A DNA stretch of 38,612 bases from Chlorogloea sp. CCALA 695 (GCF_003003885.1 NZ_PVWN01000046.1:1-38612); one strand, 5' to 3'. Positions 17,934-26,053 are shown, numbered from the stretch's first letter. The notes: generated from the letters alone by a model not told the origin. Numbers and translations: made by a program.

Positions 17934-18674
17934 TCAAAGAGCATCCGTATCTATACCACTTGCTCTTAACCTAGCAAGGAGAGTTTCTAACTGTTTTTCG
18001 GCATTTTCTGCTCTTAAACGTTCTTGGTCGGCTTTTAAACGTTCTTGGTTTGCTAATTCTTCGGGGGTAAAATATCTATTTCCCTGCTGATTATACCAAT
18101 ACAAAACCTCACGCTCTAAACCACCACTCCAACTTGTAGCGCGTCCAATTCCTAAATCAATTTCCGCCATCCAAAAAGGTTCGCCCGTTTGCAACTGATA
18201 TTGCTCGTCTACTAACTTATACACTTCAAAAGGTTGGTGTTTGTGACGCTTCCAGTATTCGGGATTATAGATTACATAATATAAAACTCCTAATTTGGCA
18301 TAAGTTGCCATTTTGGAGTTATATTCTCCCCCTGGGGTTTGCGATACCGTTTCTAAAACAAAAATGGGTTGAATGTAATCTTCTTCCCACATTACATAGC
18401 TTTTGCGCGATACATTCCCCGGCTTGCGGCGACTGGTTCCCAAACTCAAAAAACCATCAGGGACTACAGGGACTAAATGATTAATGCCCGTGGTGTGATA
18501 AACTCCCATATCAACAGCGAAAAACCAATCAGTACGCTCTGCCCAGATAAACTCTAATAAAAACAAGAGAAAATTGGGAATAAAATTTTGATTTTCGTTA
18601 TCCACTGGCGCGTCGTCTGAACACGGCAATTGGTCGCTACTTGGTAAGTTGAGCTTGGAGTCAGATTTTACCAT
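17934..18674 (-). CDS. Uma2-family (DUF820) endonuclease-like protein
   Basis: 246 residues of the Uma2 family, very abundant in cyanobacteria, with a PD-(D/E)XK nuclease fold. The core segments DMGVYHTTG, VPDGFLSLG (PD motif), PIFVLETVSQTPGGEY (ExxS/T motif) and KMATYAKLGVLYYVIYNP appear in order between about residues 54 and 140. The C terminus is a charged coiled coil (about 205-240) with near-repeats of the QERLKAD type. The biological role of the family is unsettled. It is transcribed in the same direction as, and 22 bases downstream of, purN. Confidence 0.9.
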   Translation of the reverse strand: MVKSDSKLNLPSSDQLPCSDDAPVDNENQNFIPNFLLFLLEFIWAERTDWFFAVDMGVYHTTGINHLVPVVPDGFLSLGTSRRKPGNVSRKSYVMWEEDYIQPIFVLETVSQTPGGEYNSKMATYAKLGVLYYVIYNPEYWKRHKHQPFEVYKLVDEQYQLQTGEPFWMAEIDLGIGRATSWSGGLEREVLYWYNQQGNRYFTPEELANQERLKADQERLRAENAEKQLETLLARLRASGIDTDAL

Positions 18675-18696
18675 TAGATAATTCTCAATTCTTTTC

Positions 18697-19347
18697 TTAT
18701 TTTAAGTTTGAATTAGCCGCCAGGGCGATCGCCTGTGGTAATATGCGGTGTTCTTGAATTTGGATGCGATCGTGTAAAGTTGCGGCGGTATCGTTGGATA
18801 ATATCGGCACGGCAGCTTGACATAAAATAGTTCCGCTATCTACTTCTGGACTTACTAAATGTACCGTACAGCCAGTTATCTTAACTCCTGCTTCTAGGGC
18901 TTGTTCTACGGCTTTGACTCCTTTAAAACTAGGTAATAAACTGGGGTGAATATTAATAATTTTTTCGGGAAAAGCATTAATTAAAACTGATGTAACTATT
19001 CGCATCCAACCAGCCATAATTACCCAATCGACATCGTAACGCTGCAAACACTGAATGATTTGTAAGTCTAATTCTTCCCGGCTACCAAAATCACGGTGAT
19101 TTAATAAAACTGCTGGTACATTCCACTTATATGCACGTTCTATAACTTTTGCACTGGGATTGTTGTAAATTAACACTTTAATTTGAGCGTTTAGTTGCCC
19201 ATTTTTGATAGCTTCTGCTACAGCTTCAAAATTACTTCCACTACCGGAGGCTAAAACCCCTAGTTTTAAAGGTGTTTCCTTGTTTGAAACCGAAGAAATA
19301 CTTGGAGAAATTAAACTAGCAGTATCATCGACTGAAAACAGCGTCAT
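18697..19347 (-). CDS. purN: Phosphoribosylglycinamide formyltransferase (GART)
   Basis: 216 residues. It transfers a formyl group from 10-formyl-THF to GAR, the third step of purine synthesis. The phosphate-binding LASGSGSNFEAV is at about 32-43. Catalytic residues are visible: Asn and His in INIHPSLLPSFKG, and Asp in VSPEVDSGTIL. A short N-terminal extension (about 25 residues) precedes the enzyme fold. It diverges from the sugar permease gene with only 18 bases between the two starts, so their promoters must lie inside the neighbouring gene or overlap. Confidence 0.95.
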   Translation of the reverse strand: MTLFSVDDTASLISPSISSVSNKETPLKLGVLASGSGSNFEAVAEAIKNGQLNAQIKVLIYNNPSAKVIERAYKWNVPAVLLNHRDFGSREELDLQIIQCLQRYDVDWVIMAGWMRIVTSVLINAFPEKIINIHPSLLPSFKGVKAVEQALEAGVKITGCTVHLVSPEVDSGTILCQAAVPILSNDTAATLHDRIQIQEHRILPQAIALAANSNLK

Positions 19348-19365
19348 ACAGGAAAAAATTTGTAA

Positions 19366-20250
19366 ATGGCAAAACTATATAGTAGGGCGTGGTGGGATAA
19401 TGAGGAAGTCGCCGCCTGGATATTCTTAACTCCAGCACTCCTATTTTTGGGCGTATTTCTCCTCTATCCGATTGCTTATTTGTTTTACATCAGCTTTACG
19501 GCGGGTAGCTTTACATCTTCTGGTGTCAAATGGATAGGTTTAAGAAACTATTGGCGTTTGCTAGTTACTCCAGATTTTTGGCAAGTTTTAGTTAATACTA
19601 CTTATTTCACCTTTGCAACGGTAATTCCTAGCTTAGTAATTCCTTTGGGATTAGCCGTACTATTAAATCGCTCTATTAGCTTAAGAGGAATATTACGCAG
19701 CGCCTATTTTTTGCCTTCTATTACGTCTCTTGTTGCTGCTGGCTTGGGTTTTCGGTGGCTATTTCAAACCGAAGGCGCTGTAAATGGACTATTAAATATA
19801 TTTGGATTAACCCCGATTCCTTGGCTAAGTAGCACCGTTTGGGCAATGCCTGTATTAATTTTACTCAGTGTTTGGAAACAAATAGGTTTTAATATGGTGG
19901 TGTTTTTAGCAGGATTGCAAGCAATTCCAATTAGTCGCTACGAAGCGGCGGAACTAGATGGCGCTAACTCGTGGCAGCAATTTCGGTATATTACTTTACC
20001 AGGATTGCGCCCGACAATTGTTTTTGCGGCGATTACTACAGCAATTTTTACCCTCAGAAGTTTTGAGCAAGTGTATGTAATAACTGGCGGTGGCCCGTTA
20101 AACTCTACTAACTTGCTTGTGTACTATATCTACCAAGAAGCCTTTGGACAATTTGATTTTGGTTATGCGGCGGCGGCGGCTACAATATTACTTGCGATCG
20201 CATTACTACTGGTATATCTGCAATTGCAAACCTGGGAAGAAGATTCTTAA
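19366..20250 (+). CDS. Sugar ABC transporter permease (MalF/UgpA type)
   Basis: 294 residues with six transmembrane helices. The cytoplasmic EAA loop is EAAELDGANSWQQFRYITLP (about 202-221), which contacts the ATPase. The N-terminal half has TPALLFLGVFLLYPIAYLFY, usual for MalF-type permeases without the long periplasmic insert. No binding protein, second permease (MalG type) or ATPase lies nearby, so it must assemble with subunits encoded elsewhere. Its 3' end overlaps the rhodopsin gene by four bases in convergent orientation. Confidence 0.9.
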   Translation: MAKLYSRAWWDNEEVAAWIFLTPALLFLGVFLLYPIAYLFYISFTAGSFTSSGVKWIGLRNYWRLLVTPDFWQVLVNTTYFTFATVIPSLVIPLGLAVLLNRSISLRGILRSAYFLPSITSLVAAGLGFRWLFQTEGAVNGLLNIFGLTPIPWLSSTVWAMPVLILLSVWKQIGFNMVVFLAGLQAIPISRYEAAELDGANSWQQFRYITLPGLRPTIVFAAITTAIFTLRSFEQVYVITGGGPLNSTNLLVYYIYQEAFGQFDFGYAAAAATILLAIALLLVYLQLQTWEEDS

Positions 20251-20951
20251 ATGGCTGACGATTCGTAGCTTGGTATTGATCCTGTAGTTTTTTCTAAGGT
20301 GTGCATAGAGTTTAAAGATAAAAATCCAAACCCAACTTTAGAAGTTATATCCAACAAAGTATAAAACATTGTCTCTGTACCTTGATTGATAGCACTAAAT
20401 CCTGTATTCCCCAGCAGCCAGACAATCGGGTAAAGCGTCCATAGCACTAAATGCACCGATAACAATTTACGAAATACTTTTTTAGCTTGAGGATAATTTC
20501 GCTCTGCTTGTTTGCGATATTGATTGACTAGCAAGTACACCGTAGCCAAGAAAGCGAAGCAGCTAACAACATACCAAATATACCCTACCGTCCTATCGGC
20601 GGAAATAGTCGCCACAAAGCCTGTAGCAATCATATAAGCATTAGCGCCTAGTAAGCTTGCGGTAATAGGTAAGCTAGTTTTACCCAAAAAAGTCAAGTCA
20701 ATAATTAGTAACGGTGTAGATAAAAACCAAGTAATATATCTTACCCAAACCGTAGGACGACCTGCAATAACACTTCTACCTTGACCTAGTGCCATTGATA
20801 AATATAAACCCGCCGCGATCGCACAGATGAAAAAATTAATTGTAAATAGTATTTTCCACCGCTCATTTTTGGCATTGTGCGCGCCAATTCCAAAAAAAGC
20901 CGATCCTAGTGTCATCCCAATTACACCAATCCACAGCCAAACCTGACCCAT
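20247..20951 (-). CDS. Microbial (type I) rhodopsin, light-driven anion pump of the cyanobacterial TSD halorhodopsin type
   Basis: 234 residues with seven transmembrane helices. Helix G has LDITSKVGFGF, giving the counter-ion Asp201 and the retinal Schiff-base Lys205. Helix C reads RYITWFLSTPLLIID. The three functional positions equivalent to bacteriorhodopsin D85/T89/D96 are Thr74/Ser78/Asp85, the TSD motif. Retinal-pocket aromatics are present (Trp75, Trp171, Tyr174, Trp178). Thr at the D85 position excludes an outward proton pump. TSD proteins from Mastigocladopsis repens and Synechocystis sp. PCC 7509 pump chloride inward, and the latter also sulfate. Anion pumping is therefore inferred from family knowledge. 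AAGG serves as ribosome-binding site. No retinal-forming oxygenase lies in the window. Confidence 0.95.
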   Translation of the reverse strand: MGQVWLWIGVIGMTLGSAFFGIGAHNAKNERWKILFTINFFICAIAAGLYLSMALGQGRSVIAGRPTVWVRYITWFLSTPLLIIDLTFLGKTSLPITASLLGANAYMIATGFVATISADRTVGYIWYVVSCFAFLATVYLLVNQYRKQAERNYPQAKKVFRKLLSVHLVLWTLYPIVWLLGNTGFSAINQGTETMFYTLLDITSKVGFGFLSLNSMHTLEKTTGSIPSYESSAI

Positions 20952-21041
20952 ACTAAACCTTGAAACCTAATAACGGTTAATTTACTAAGGTTTTGGTACT
21001 TTGACTTCCTCAAAAAGTAGGAAATTGAACTGTTAAAATTG

Positions 21042-21806
21042 CTACAGTTCGCTTGCTGAATCTGTATCTAAAAACAACGTTGCTTGAGCAAACTTGCGTA
21101 AAATCGAAGCTGGGCAAGTTGTAGAAATGGGAAGTTGCAACATATTTTTTACCGCCGTAGCTTTCCGCTTTTCTGGCGCTAGGCAAAGTATTTTATTGCT
21201 ACCACAAATTTGGGGAACTGTCAAGGTAAAAGCATATTGCGGCACATCTTCAATGGTATAAAAATAACCCGCACTTACTTGTTGCTGGCGGGTAATTGAT
21301 TCTAACTTCACTAAGATTATTTGCCTAATTTCGTCAAAAGATGCTACCGATGGTTCATTAAAAGCCAAGTGTCCGTTTTCGCCAATGCCAAGGAAACATA
21401 AATCGATAGGTTGCGCTTGTAATAATTGAGTATAGCGATCGCATTCTCCTAATGGTTGGTCGCAGTCGCCAACTATGTAATGAAAAACCGCAGAACTTAC
21501 TTTTTTTTCGACGTTTTTGTGCAAATAGTAACGAAAACTCCCTGGATGTTGGGGGTTAATTCCCAAATACTCATCAAGATGAAAAAAGACAACCCGCGAC
21601 CAATCTACACCACCCAAGGCAATTAGCGCTTCTAAAAACTTAAGTTGAGAATTACCCGTCGCTAAAATTATCGTCGCTTGACTTTGTTTTGTTAGCAGAG
21701 TTATTAAATAATTTTGGGCTATTTTTGCCGCATCCTTTGTTAAAGTAGTTGGGTCGTAGATATGTACTGTTAGATCGTCAACTTGAAAGTTTTTTACAGA
21801 ACCCAT
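21042..21806 (-). CDS. nagB: Glucosamine-6-phosphate deaminase (NagB family)
   Basis: 254 residues. It would convert glucosamine-6-phosphate to fructose-6-phosphate and ammonia. The NagB signature is clear: VVFFHLDEYLGINPQHPGSF (catalytic Asp of the LDEY motif, about 73-92) and LCFLGIGENGHLAFNEP (about 131-147). These separate it from 6-phosphogluconolactonase. The length is slightly short but complete. It is 90 bases upstream of the rhodopsin gene on the same strand, so read-through between the two is possible, though a functional link is not obvious. Confidence 0.9.
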   Translation of the reverse strand: MGSVKNFQVDDLTVHIYDPTTLTKDAAKIAQNYLITLLTKQSQATIILATGNSQLKFLEALIALGGVDWSRVVFFHLDEYLGINPQHPGSFRYYLHKNVEKKVSSAVFHYIVGDCDQPLGECDRYTQLLQAQPIDLCFLGIGENGHLAFNEPSVASFDEIRQIILVKLESITRQQQVSAGYFYTIEDVPQYAFTLTVPQICGSNKILCLAPEKRKATAVKNMLQLPISTTCPASILRKFAQATLFLDTDSASEL

Positions 21807-22072
21807 TTATACGCTTAAAAGATTTTATCCTTGAGAAACTGCGATCGCATTTACATCTATACTACGGTCAAATAATACTCGAGGCTTGAGTAAAATCTTA
21901 AATAGCAGCAATACTGATTACAATTCTTCAGGGGTATTTTGACGCTTCCATTGTCCTGGACGATAAAATAATATTTCTACTAAACAGTGTTGGCTATGTA
22001 TTGTGAGATTAATGTCTAAATCCCTCTGTAGGCATTACTTTACATAGAAAAAAATACTAAAATGATTTAAAA

Positions 22073-23044
22073 ATGCGATCGCCCATGACTTATCTTGAAA
22101 CCGCCGCCCAGTTTTATAGTGATGTAGCCGAGACTCCTCAAGTTGGGCTATGTTGTGTTCAAAGTACCCCTTTGCAGCTACCAGGGTTAAATATTCCCAC
22201 CCAGATGCAAGAAATGAATTATGGCTGCGGTACTACCGTCCACGCTGCCGAACTTGTAAACCAACCAACGGTGCTTTATGTAGGGGTTGGTGGCGGCTTA
22301 GAAGCCTTGCAATTTGCTTATTTTTCTCGCCGTGCGGGGGCAGTTATTGCCGTAGATCCAGTTCCCGCCATGCGCGAAGCCGCCGCCCGTAATCTGCAAA
22401 TCGCCGCTCAAGAAAACCCCTGGTTTGAAGCAAATTTTGTTGAAATTAGAGCCGGGGATGCTTTTAAATTACCTGTAGCTGATGCTTCAGTAGATGTAGT
22501 TGCCCAAAATTGCTTGTTCAATATCTTTGAACCTGCGGATCTTTCGATTGCCCTGCAAGAGGCGTATAGAGTCTTGAAACCCGGTGGACGCTTGCAAATG
22601 AGCGATCCTATTGCGACACGTCCTATTCCTTCTCACCTCCAGCAAGACGATCAATTAAGGGCAATGTGTCTATCGGGGGCGCTTACTTATGAGGAATATA
22701 CAGCACGAATTGTTGATGCAGGCTTCGGACAAGTAGAAGTGCGATCGCGTCGTCCATATCGACTTTTAGATAGTCATACTTACAATTTGGACGAGCATTT
22801 ACTTTTAGAAAGTCTTGATTCTGTCTCTTTCAAAGTCCCAATTCCCGAAGATGGGGCTTGTATTTTCACAGGAAAAACCGCTATTTACACCGGAAAAGAA
22901 GCAATTTTTGACGATAATGCTGGGCATATACTCCAGCGTGGTATTCCCGCCGCCGTCTGCGATAAAACTGCGGCAAAACTTGCCTCCAAAGACGTAATTA
23001 TTACTAATTCTACTTGGTACTACGATGGTGGCGGTTGCTGCTAA
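22073..23044 (+). CDS. arsM: Arsenosugar-type arsenite methyltransferase ArsM
   Basis: 323 residues (ATG 22085 is an alternative start). SAM-dependent methyltransferase with motif I VLYVGVGGGLEALQF (about 67-81) and the acidic VIAVDPVPAMRE (about 91-102). Cysteines expected to bind As(III) are present: the CC pair in GLCCVQS (27-28) and Cys in NYGCGTT (52). A second CC ends the protein (DGGGCC). The short N-terminal CC form, with a radical-SAM gene directly downstream, is the arrangement of arsenosugar biosynthesis in cyanobacteria. It should methylate arsenite to the dimethyl form. No ArsR gene is adjacent. Confidence 0.9.
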   Translation: MRSPMTYLETAAQFYSDVAETPQVGLCCVQSTPLQLPGLNIPTQMQEMNYGCGTTVHAAELVNQPTVLYVGVGGGLEALQFAYFSRRAGAVIAVDPVPAMREAAARNLQIAAQENPWFEANFVEIRAGDAFKLPVADASVDVVAQNCLFNIFEPADLSIALQEAYRVLKPGGRLQMSDPIATRPIPSHLQQDDQLRAMCLSGALTYEEYTARIVDAGFGQVEVRSRRPYRLLDSHTYNLDEHLLLESLDSVSFKVPIPEDGACIFTGKTAIYTGKEAIFDDNAGHILQRGIPAAVCDKTAAKLASKDVIITNSTWYYDGGGCC

Positions 23045-23104
23045 AAAAAATTAAATAGTTTGAATGAATACATCTAATATTTCTGACTCATTTAGTTAAT
23101 AATT

Positions 23105-24091
23105 ATGGTGCAAACAGTCCTAACATCTTTCAAGGATAAATTAAATTTACCTCTAGTTAAGAAACAAATAACTACCTTACAAATTAATTTGGGTAAACGT
23201 TGCAATCTTGCTTGCGCCCACTGTCATGTAGAAGCAAGCCCGAAAAGAACAGAAGAACTTAGCCCAGAGGTTTGCGATCGCCTAATTGAAATTATTAATA
23301 CATTTCCCCAAATCCAAACCGTCGATCTTACTGGTGGTGCGCCAGAGATGAATTACGGATTTAAACCTTTAGTAAAAGCCGCTACAAAAGCCGGGAAAAA
23401 GGTAATTATTCGCTCTAATTTAACTATCTATTTTGTATCAGGGTTTGAAGATATACCTGAATATTGTGCTAAACATCAAACTCAAATAGTTGCTTCTTTG
23501 CCCTGCTATTTAGAGGATAATGTCGATAAAATGCGAGGTAAAGGTGTTTATAACGATTCAATTGCAGCCCTGCAACGTCTCAATCAATTAGGTTATGGAA
23601 AAGATGCTAATTTAATCTTAGATTTGGTATATAACCCGCCAATACCAGTCTCAGATAAATTTAGCTTAACTCCAGAGCAAACTAAGTTAGAGCAAAGTTA
23701 CAAAGCATACTTACAAGAGCATTTTAATATAGTTTTTAATAATTTATACACAATTACCAACTTGCCAATTGGGCGAACTAAATTTCAATTGGAAAACAAG
23801 AAACTGCACAGACCTTACTTGCACTTTTTAGAGTCAAACTTTAATGCTAGTACCGTTGAACATTTAATGTGTAGAAGTGAGCTTTCAATTGATTATTTGG
23901 GCAATGTATACGACTGCGACTTTAACCAAATGGAAAATTTACCAGCTAAAACTCGTAATGGTGAAACATTGACCGTTGCTAAGTTGTTAGAATCGGGAAG
24001 TTTAGATTTGATTAATGAAATTAAAACTGCTCCTTATTGTTACGGCTGTACGGCGGGGAGTGGTTCTAGTTGTGGCGGCGCTTTGGTGTAA
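23105..24091 (+). CDS. arsS: Arsenosugar biosynthesis radical SAM protein ArsS
   Basis: 328 residues. The radical-SAM cluster motif CNLACAHCHVEASP (CX3CX2C) is at about 33-46. DLTGGAPEMNYGF follows. The C-terminal half contains further conserved cysteines (CRSELSIDYLGNVYDCDFNQ at about 257-276) and ends with CYGCTAGSGSSCGGA, as in ArsS. It is thought to add the 5'-deoxyadenosyl group from SAM to dimethylarsinous acid, giving the arsenosugar precursor. It lies 60 bases after arsM on the same strand, so the two form a pathway operon. Confidence 0.92.
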   Translation: MVQTVLTSFKDKLNLPLVKKQITTLQINLGKRCNLACAHCHVEASPKRTEELSPEVCDRLIEIINTFPQIQTVDLTGGAPEMNYGFKPLVKAATKAGKKVIIRSNLTIYFVSGFEDIPEYCAKHQTQIVASLPCYLEDNVDKMRGKGVYNDSIAALQRLNQLGYGKDANLILDLVYNPPIPVSDKFSLTPEQTKLEQSYKAYLQEHFNIVFNNLYTITNLPIGRTKFQLENKKLHRPYLHFLESNFNASTVEHLMCRSELSIDYLGNVYDCDFNQMENLPAKTRNGETLTVAKLLESGSLDLINEIKTAPYCYGCTAGSGSSCGGALV

Positions 24092-24180
24092 TTTCGCTAA
24101 GACTTGTGACTATAGATAGAATAATTCTGTCACCACAAATGTTACTTGTATAGGGATAGTTGATAACAAAGTAAAAATTA

Positions 24181-24678
24181 ATGAGCGATCGCACTGGCAA
24201 TATTAAAAAGCTGCACGACATGGTTAAAGACATCAGGTTTGCCATGCTGACTACTGTAGAAGAAGATGGCTCTTTACGCAGCCGCCCAATGGCAACCCAA
24301 GAATTTGAATTTGATGGCGATTTATGGTTTTTTACGAGCGCCGATGCGACTAAAGTTAACGAAGTACAGCACGAACACCATGTTAATGTTAGCTATTCTG
24401 AACCAAAAGATCAAAAATATGTTTCGGTATCAGGTACAGCCCAATTAATCCGCGATAAATCTAAAATAGAAGAACTATGGAATCCTCTATTTAAAGCTTG
24501 GTTTCCTGATGGATTAAACGATCCTCAACTTGCGCTGCTAAAAGTTAGTGTAGATAAAGCTGAGTATTGGGACTCGCCATCTAGTAAGGTAGTGCGTCTA
24601 TTAGGGTTTGCAAAAGCACTGGTCACGGGTAAACAAATTGGTAATCCTGGCGACAATGCCAAAATTGAAGAGATTTAG
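24181..24678 (+). CDS. Pyridoxamine 5'-phosphate oxidase-fold protein (general stress protein 26 type)
   Basis: 165 residues with the split-barrel flavin-binding fold. Key stretches are IRFAMLTTVEEDGSLRSRPM (about 18-37), DGDLWFFTSADATKVNEV and VNVSYSEPKDQKYVSVSGTA. The C terminus has the KAEYWDSPSSKVVRLLGFAK segment of the GSP26-like subfamily. These bind FMN or FAD and are associated with stress, but the reaction is unknown. It follows arsS by 89 bases with its own ribosome-binding region, so linkage to arsenosugar synthesis is uncertain. Confidence 0.9.
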   Translation: MSDRTGNIKKLHDMVKDIRFAMLTTVEEDGSLRSRPMATQEFEFDGDLWFFTSADATKVNEVQHEHHVNVSYSEPKDQKYVSVSGTAQLIRDKSKIEELWNPLFKAWFPDGLNDPQLALLKVSVDKAEYWDSPSSKVVRLLGFAKALVTGKQIGNPGDNAKIEEI

Positions 24679-24767
24679 CAGCAATAATTGACCTATCAAG
24701 GTTATACAAATAAGTTAGTGGCGAGCGCCTTTTAAACAAGCGCTCAACAACGCTTAAAAATAGTAAA

Positions 24768-24793
24768 GCAACTTTTACAATTGTAAAGGTTGC
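24768..24793. terminator. Hairpin terminator between convergent genes
   Basis: GCAACTTTTACAA/TTGTAAAGGTTGC forms a 13-bp stem with one wobble pair and almost no loop. On the minus strand it is followed by TTTACTATTTTTA, so it probably ends the DUF3177-like transcript and may also stop the PNPOx gene. Confidence 0.45.
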
Positions 24794-24859
24794 CTTAAAA
24801 TGCGGTTCTACAGCCAATTCATAAACAAAAAGCTTACTGAGCAAATTAACTAATCTTAC

Positions 24860-25453
24860 TCACGAAATTGCCGAGCGCCCTTGCTTACCTAGCTTAAAGA
24901 ATACAAAATAGATTAAGCAGCCAACATAAAATATTAAACCCACCGTGCCTAGAAAGCCTAAAAATCCTGCTTGGCTATTAGGATGAAAATACTCTTTAAA
25001 TAGCAGTGGTGGCTCTAAAAAGGCACGACAAAAAGAAGATGAAACCGCTTCCTTTGAGATTGCACACTGTAAAAAAGGGAGTGTAGAAACTGCCCCAATT
25101 ACACAAAAAATTGATACCGCCCACCGCCAAGCATTAAAACTCAATGTTAAAGCCCCAGTCGAACGATCGGCAATTTCTTCATTGATATCTACCCAAAACC
25201 ATAGAGATATTGGGATTAAAATTCGCGCCATTATTCCCGAAACAAAACCCACAGGAAAGGCGGGGATTAGTAAATAAACAGAAATTGCCAGCAAGCTAGA
25301 CACGCGCCAGTAAATAGTTAATAAGCGCATTATGACCTCGGCTTTTTGCGCCAATGCCCATAGTAGTAAGATTAACGGCAAAATTACTGTAAATATGACA
25401 CCTAAACGATAGTCTGTCCAAATTAGAGAGCGGAGCCAAGTTTCAGCAAGCAT
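24860..25453 (-). CDS. DUF3177-like integral membrane protein
   Basis: 197 residues with five predicted transmembrane helices (about 15-36, 42-64, 70-88, 108-128, 168-190). The order of conserved stretches (WTDYRLGVIFTVILPLILLL, RILIPISLWFWVDINEEI) matches what I recall of DUF3177, a family restricted to cyanobacteria with no assigned function. The C terminus is basic (KLGKQGR). It lies downstream of cp12 on the same strand, but a strong terminator separates the two. Confidence 0.75.
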   Translation of the reverse strand: MLAETWLRSLIWTDYRLGVIFTVILPLILLLWALAQKAEVIMRLLTIYWRVSSLLAISVYLLIPAFPVGFVSGIMARILIPISLWFWVDINEEIADRSTGALTLSFNAWRWAVSIFCVIGAVSTLPFLQCAISKEAVSSSFCRAFLEPPLLFKEYFHPNSQAGFLGFLGTVGLIFYVGCLIYFVFFKLGKQGRSAIS

Positions 25454-25474
25454 AAATTAAATTAGCGTGATAAT

Positions 25475-25519
25475 AAAAAAGCAACGAAGTACACTCCTTA
25501 GCTTAGTGTTCTACGTTGC
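25475..25519 (-). terminator. Rho-independent terminator of cp12
   Basis: On the minus strand a 15-bp stem with two mismatches (GCAACGTAGAACACT / AGTGTACTTCGTTGC) closes a 9-base loop and is followed directly by six T residues (25480-25475). It begins 34 bases after the cp12 stop. Confidence 0.8.
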
Positions 25520-25553
25520 TAAAAATTTAAGCAGGTTCTGCTACTTTTTAGGG

Positions 25554-25775
25554 TTATTCTTCGTACAGACGGCATTCATCAGCGCCGGGGTTGTCATCGC
25601 AGTATCGCTCTAAAGAAGTTTTGGGTTTTACTTGGCGCTTGTGGGCTGCTTCTGCTTGCAATTCTTCTACAACGTCCCAAGCTGCGGCGCATTCTCCTGA
25701 TGTAGCGCCTTCAGTACCACAGACAGTACGGGCTTGATCTCTTTCTTCTTCGATTTTTTGATTGATGTTGCTCAT
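25554..25775 (-). CDS. cp12: Calvin-cycle regulator CP12
   Basis: 73 residues from ATG 25775; an upstream in-frame extension to 25916 has no family match. CP12 is a small, intrinsically disordered redox protein that links GAPDH and phosphoribulokinase in the dark and switches off carbon fixation. Both disulfide pairs are intact: Cys19/Cys29 for phosphoribulokinase binding and Cys59/Cys68 for GAPDH binding. The core AAWDVVEEL is at 31-39. The C-terminal GADECRLYEE is the GAPDH-docking tail. It is a full-length canonical form with its own terminator. Confidence 0.97.
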   Translation of the reverse strand: MSNINQKIEEERDQARTVCGTEGATSGECAAAWDVVEELQAEAAHKRQVKPKTSLERYCDDNPGADECRLYEE

Positions 25776-25807
25776 AAATTTTTTTGCAAATGTATTCCTG
25801 TGTCTAT

Positions 25808-25841
25808 TATAAGAAACCTTTGATGGTGAAAGTTTCTTATA
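25808..25841. promoter_or_regulatory. Inverted repeat upstream of cp12
   Basis: A perfect 10-bp inverted repeat TATAAGAAAC/GTTTCTTATA with a 14-base spacer lies 33-66 bases ahead of the cp12 start. It could be a 5' UTR hairpin or a regulator site. It does not fit the NtcA consensus (GTA-N8-TAC). Confidence 0.35.
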
Positions 25842-26053
25842 GCAAGGTAGCATCAAAGATGTTGTTTGCTTGCTTCTAAAGGCTAACACGCACCATTGCT
25901 CGTTTTCCGCTCTCAAAGGAGGTTACTAAGTTCTAATCCTACAGGCGAACATACTGTAGTTTTGAGAAATTTATCAATAATATAAGTCTAACTAATGCAA
26001 TAGGGGGCGATCGCACTTTGGTATCTTGGTGTTATGACCATTGGGTACAACTC

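Noticed and set aside
20247-20951. Reading the rhodopsin as a proton pump or sensory rhodopsin
   Set aside because: The helix-C position equivalent to Asp85 of bacteriorhodopsin is threonine (Thr74), with Ser78 next in the triplet, the anion-pump pattern; no transducer gene is adjacent.
24679-24844. Minus-strand open frame (about 55 codons past the PNPOx gene end)
   Set aside because: It overlaps the 3' end of the PNPOx-fold gene and includes the terminator hairpin at 24768-24793; no family or ribosome-binding site supports it.
25776-25916. 47-residue N-terminal extension of CP12
   Set aside because: CP12 proteins begin at the position of Met 25775; the extension has no family similarity and contains the inverted repeat at 25808-25841.
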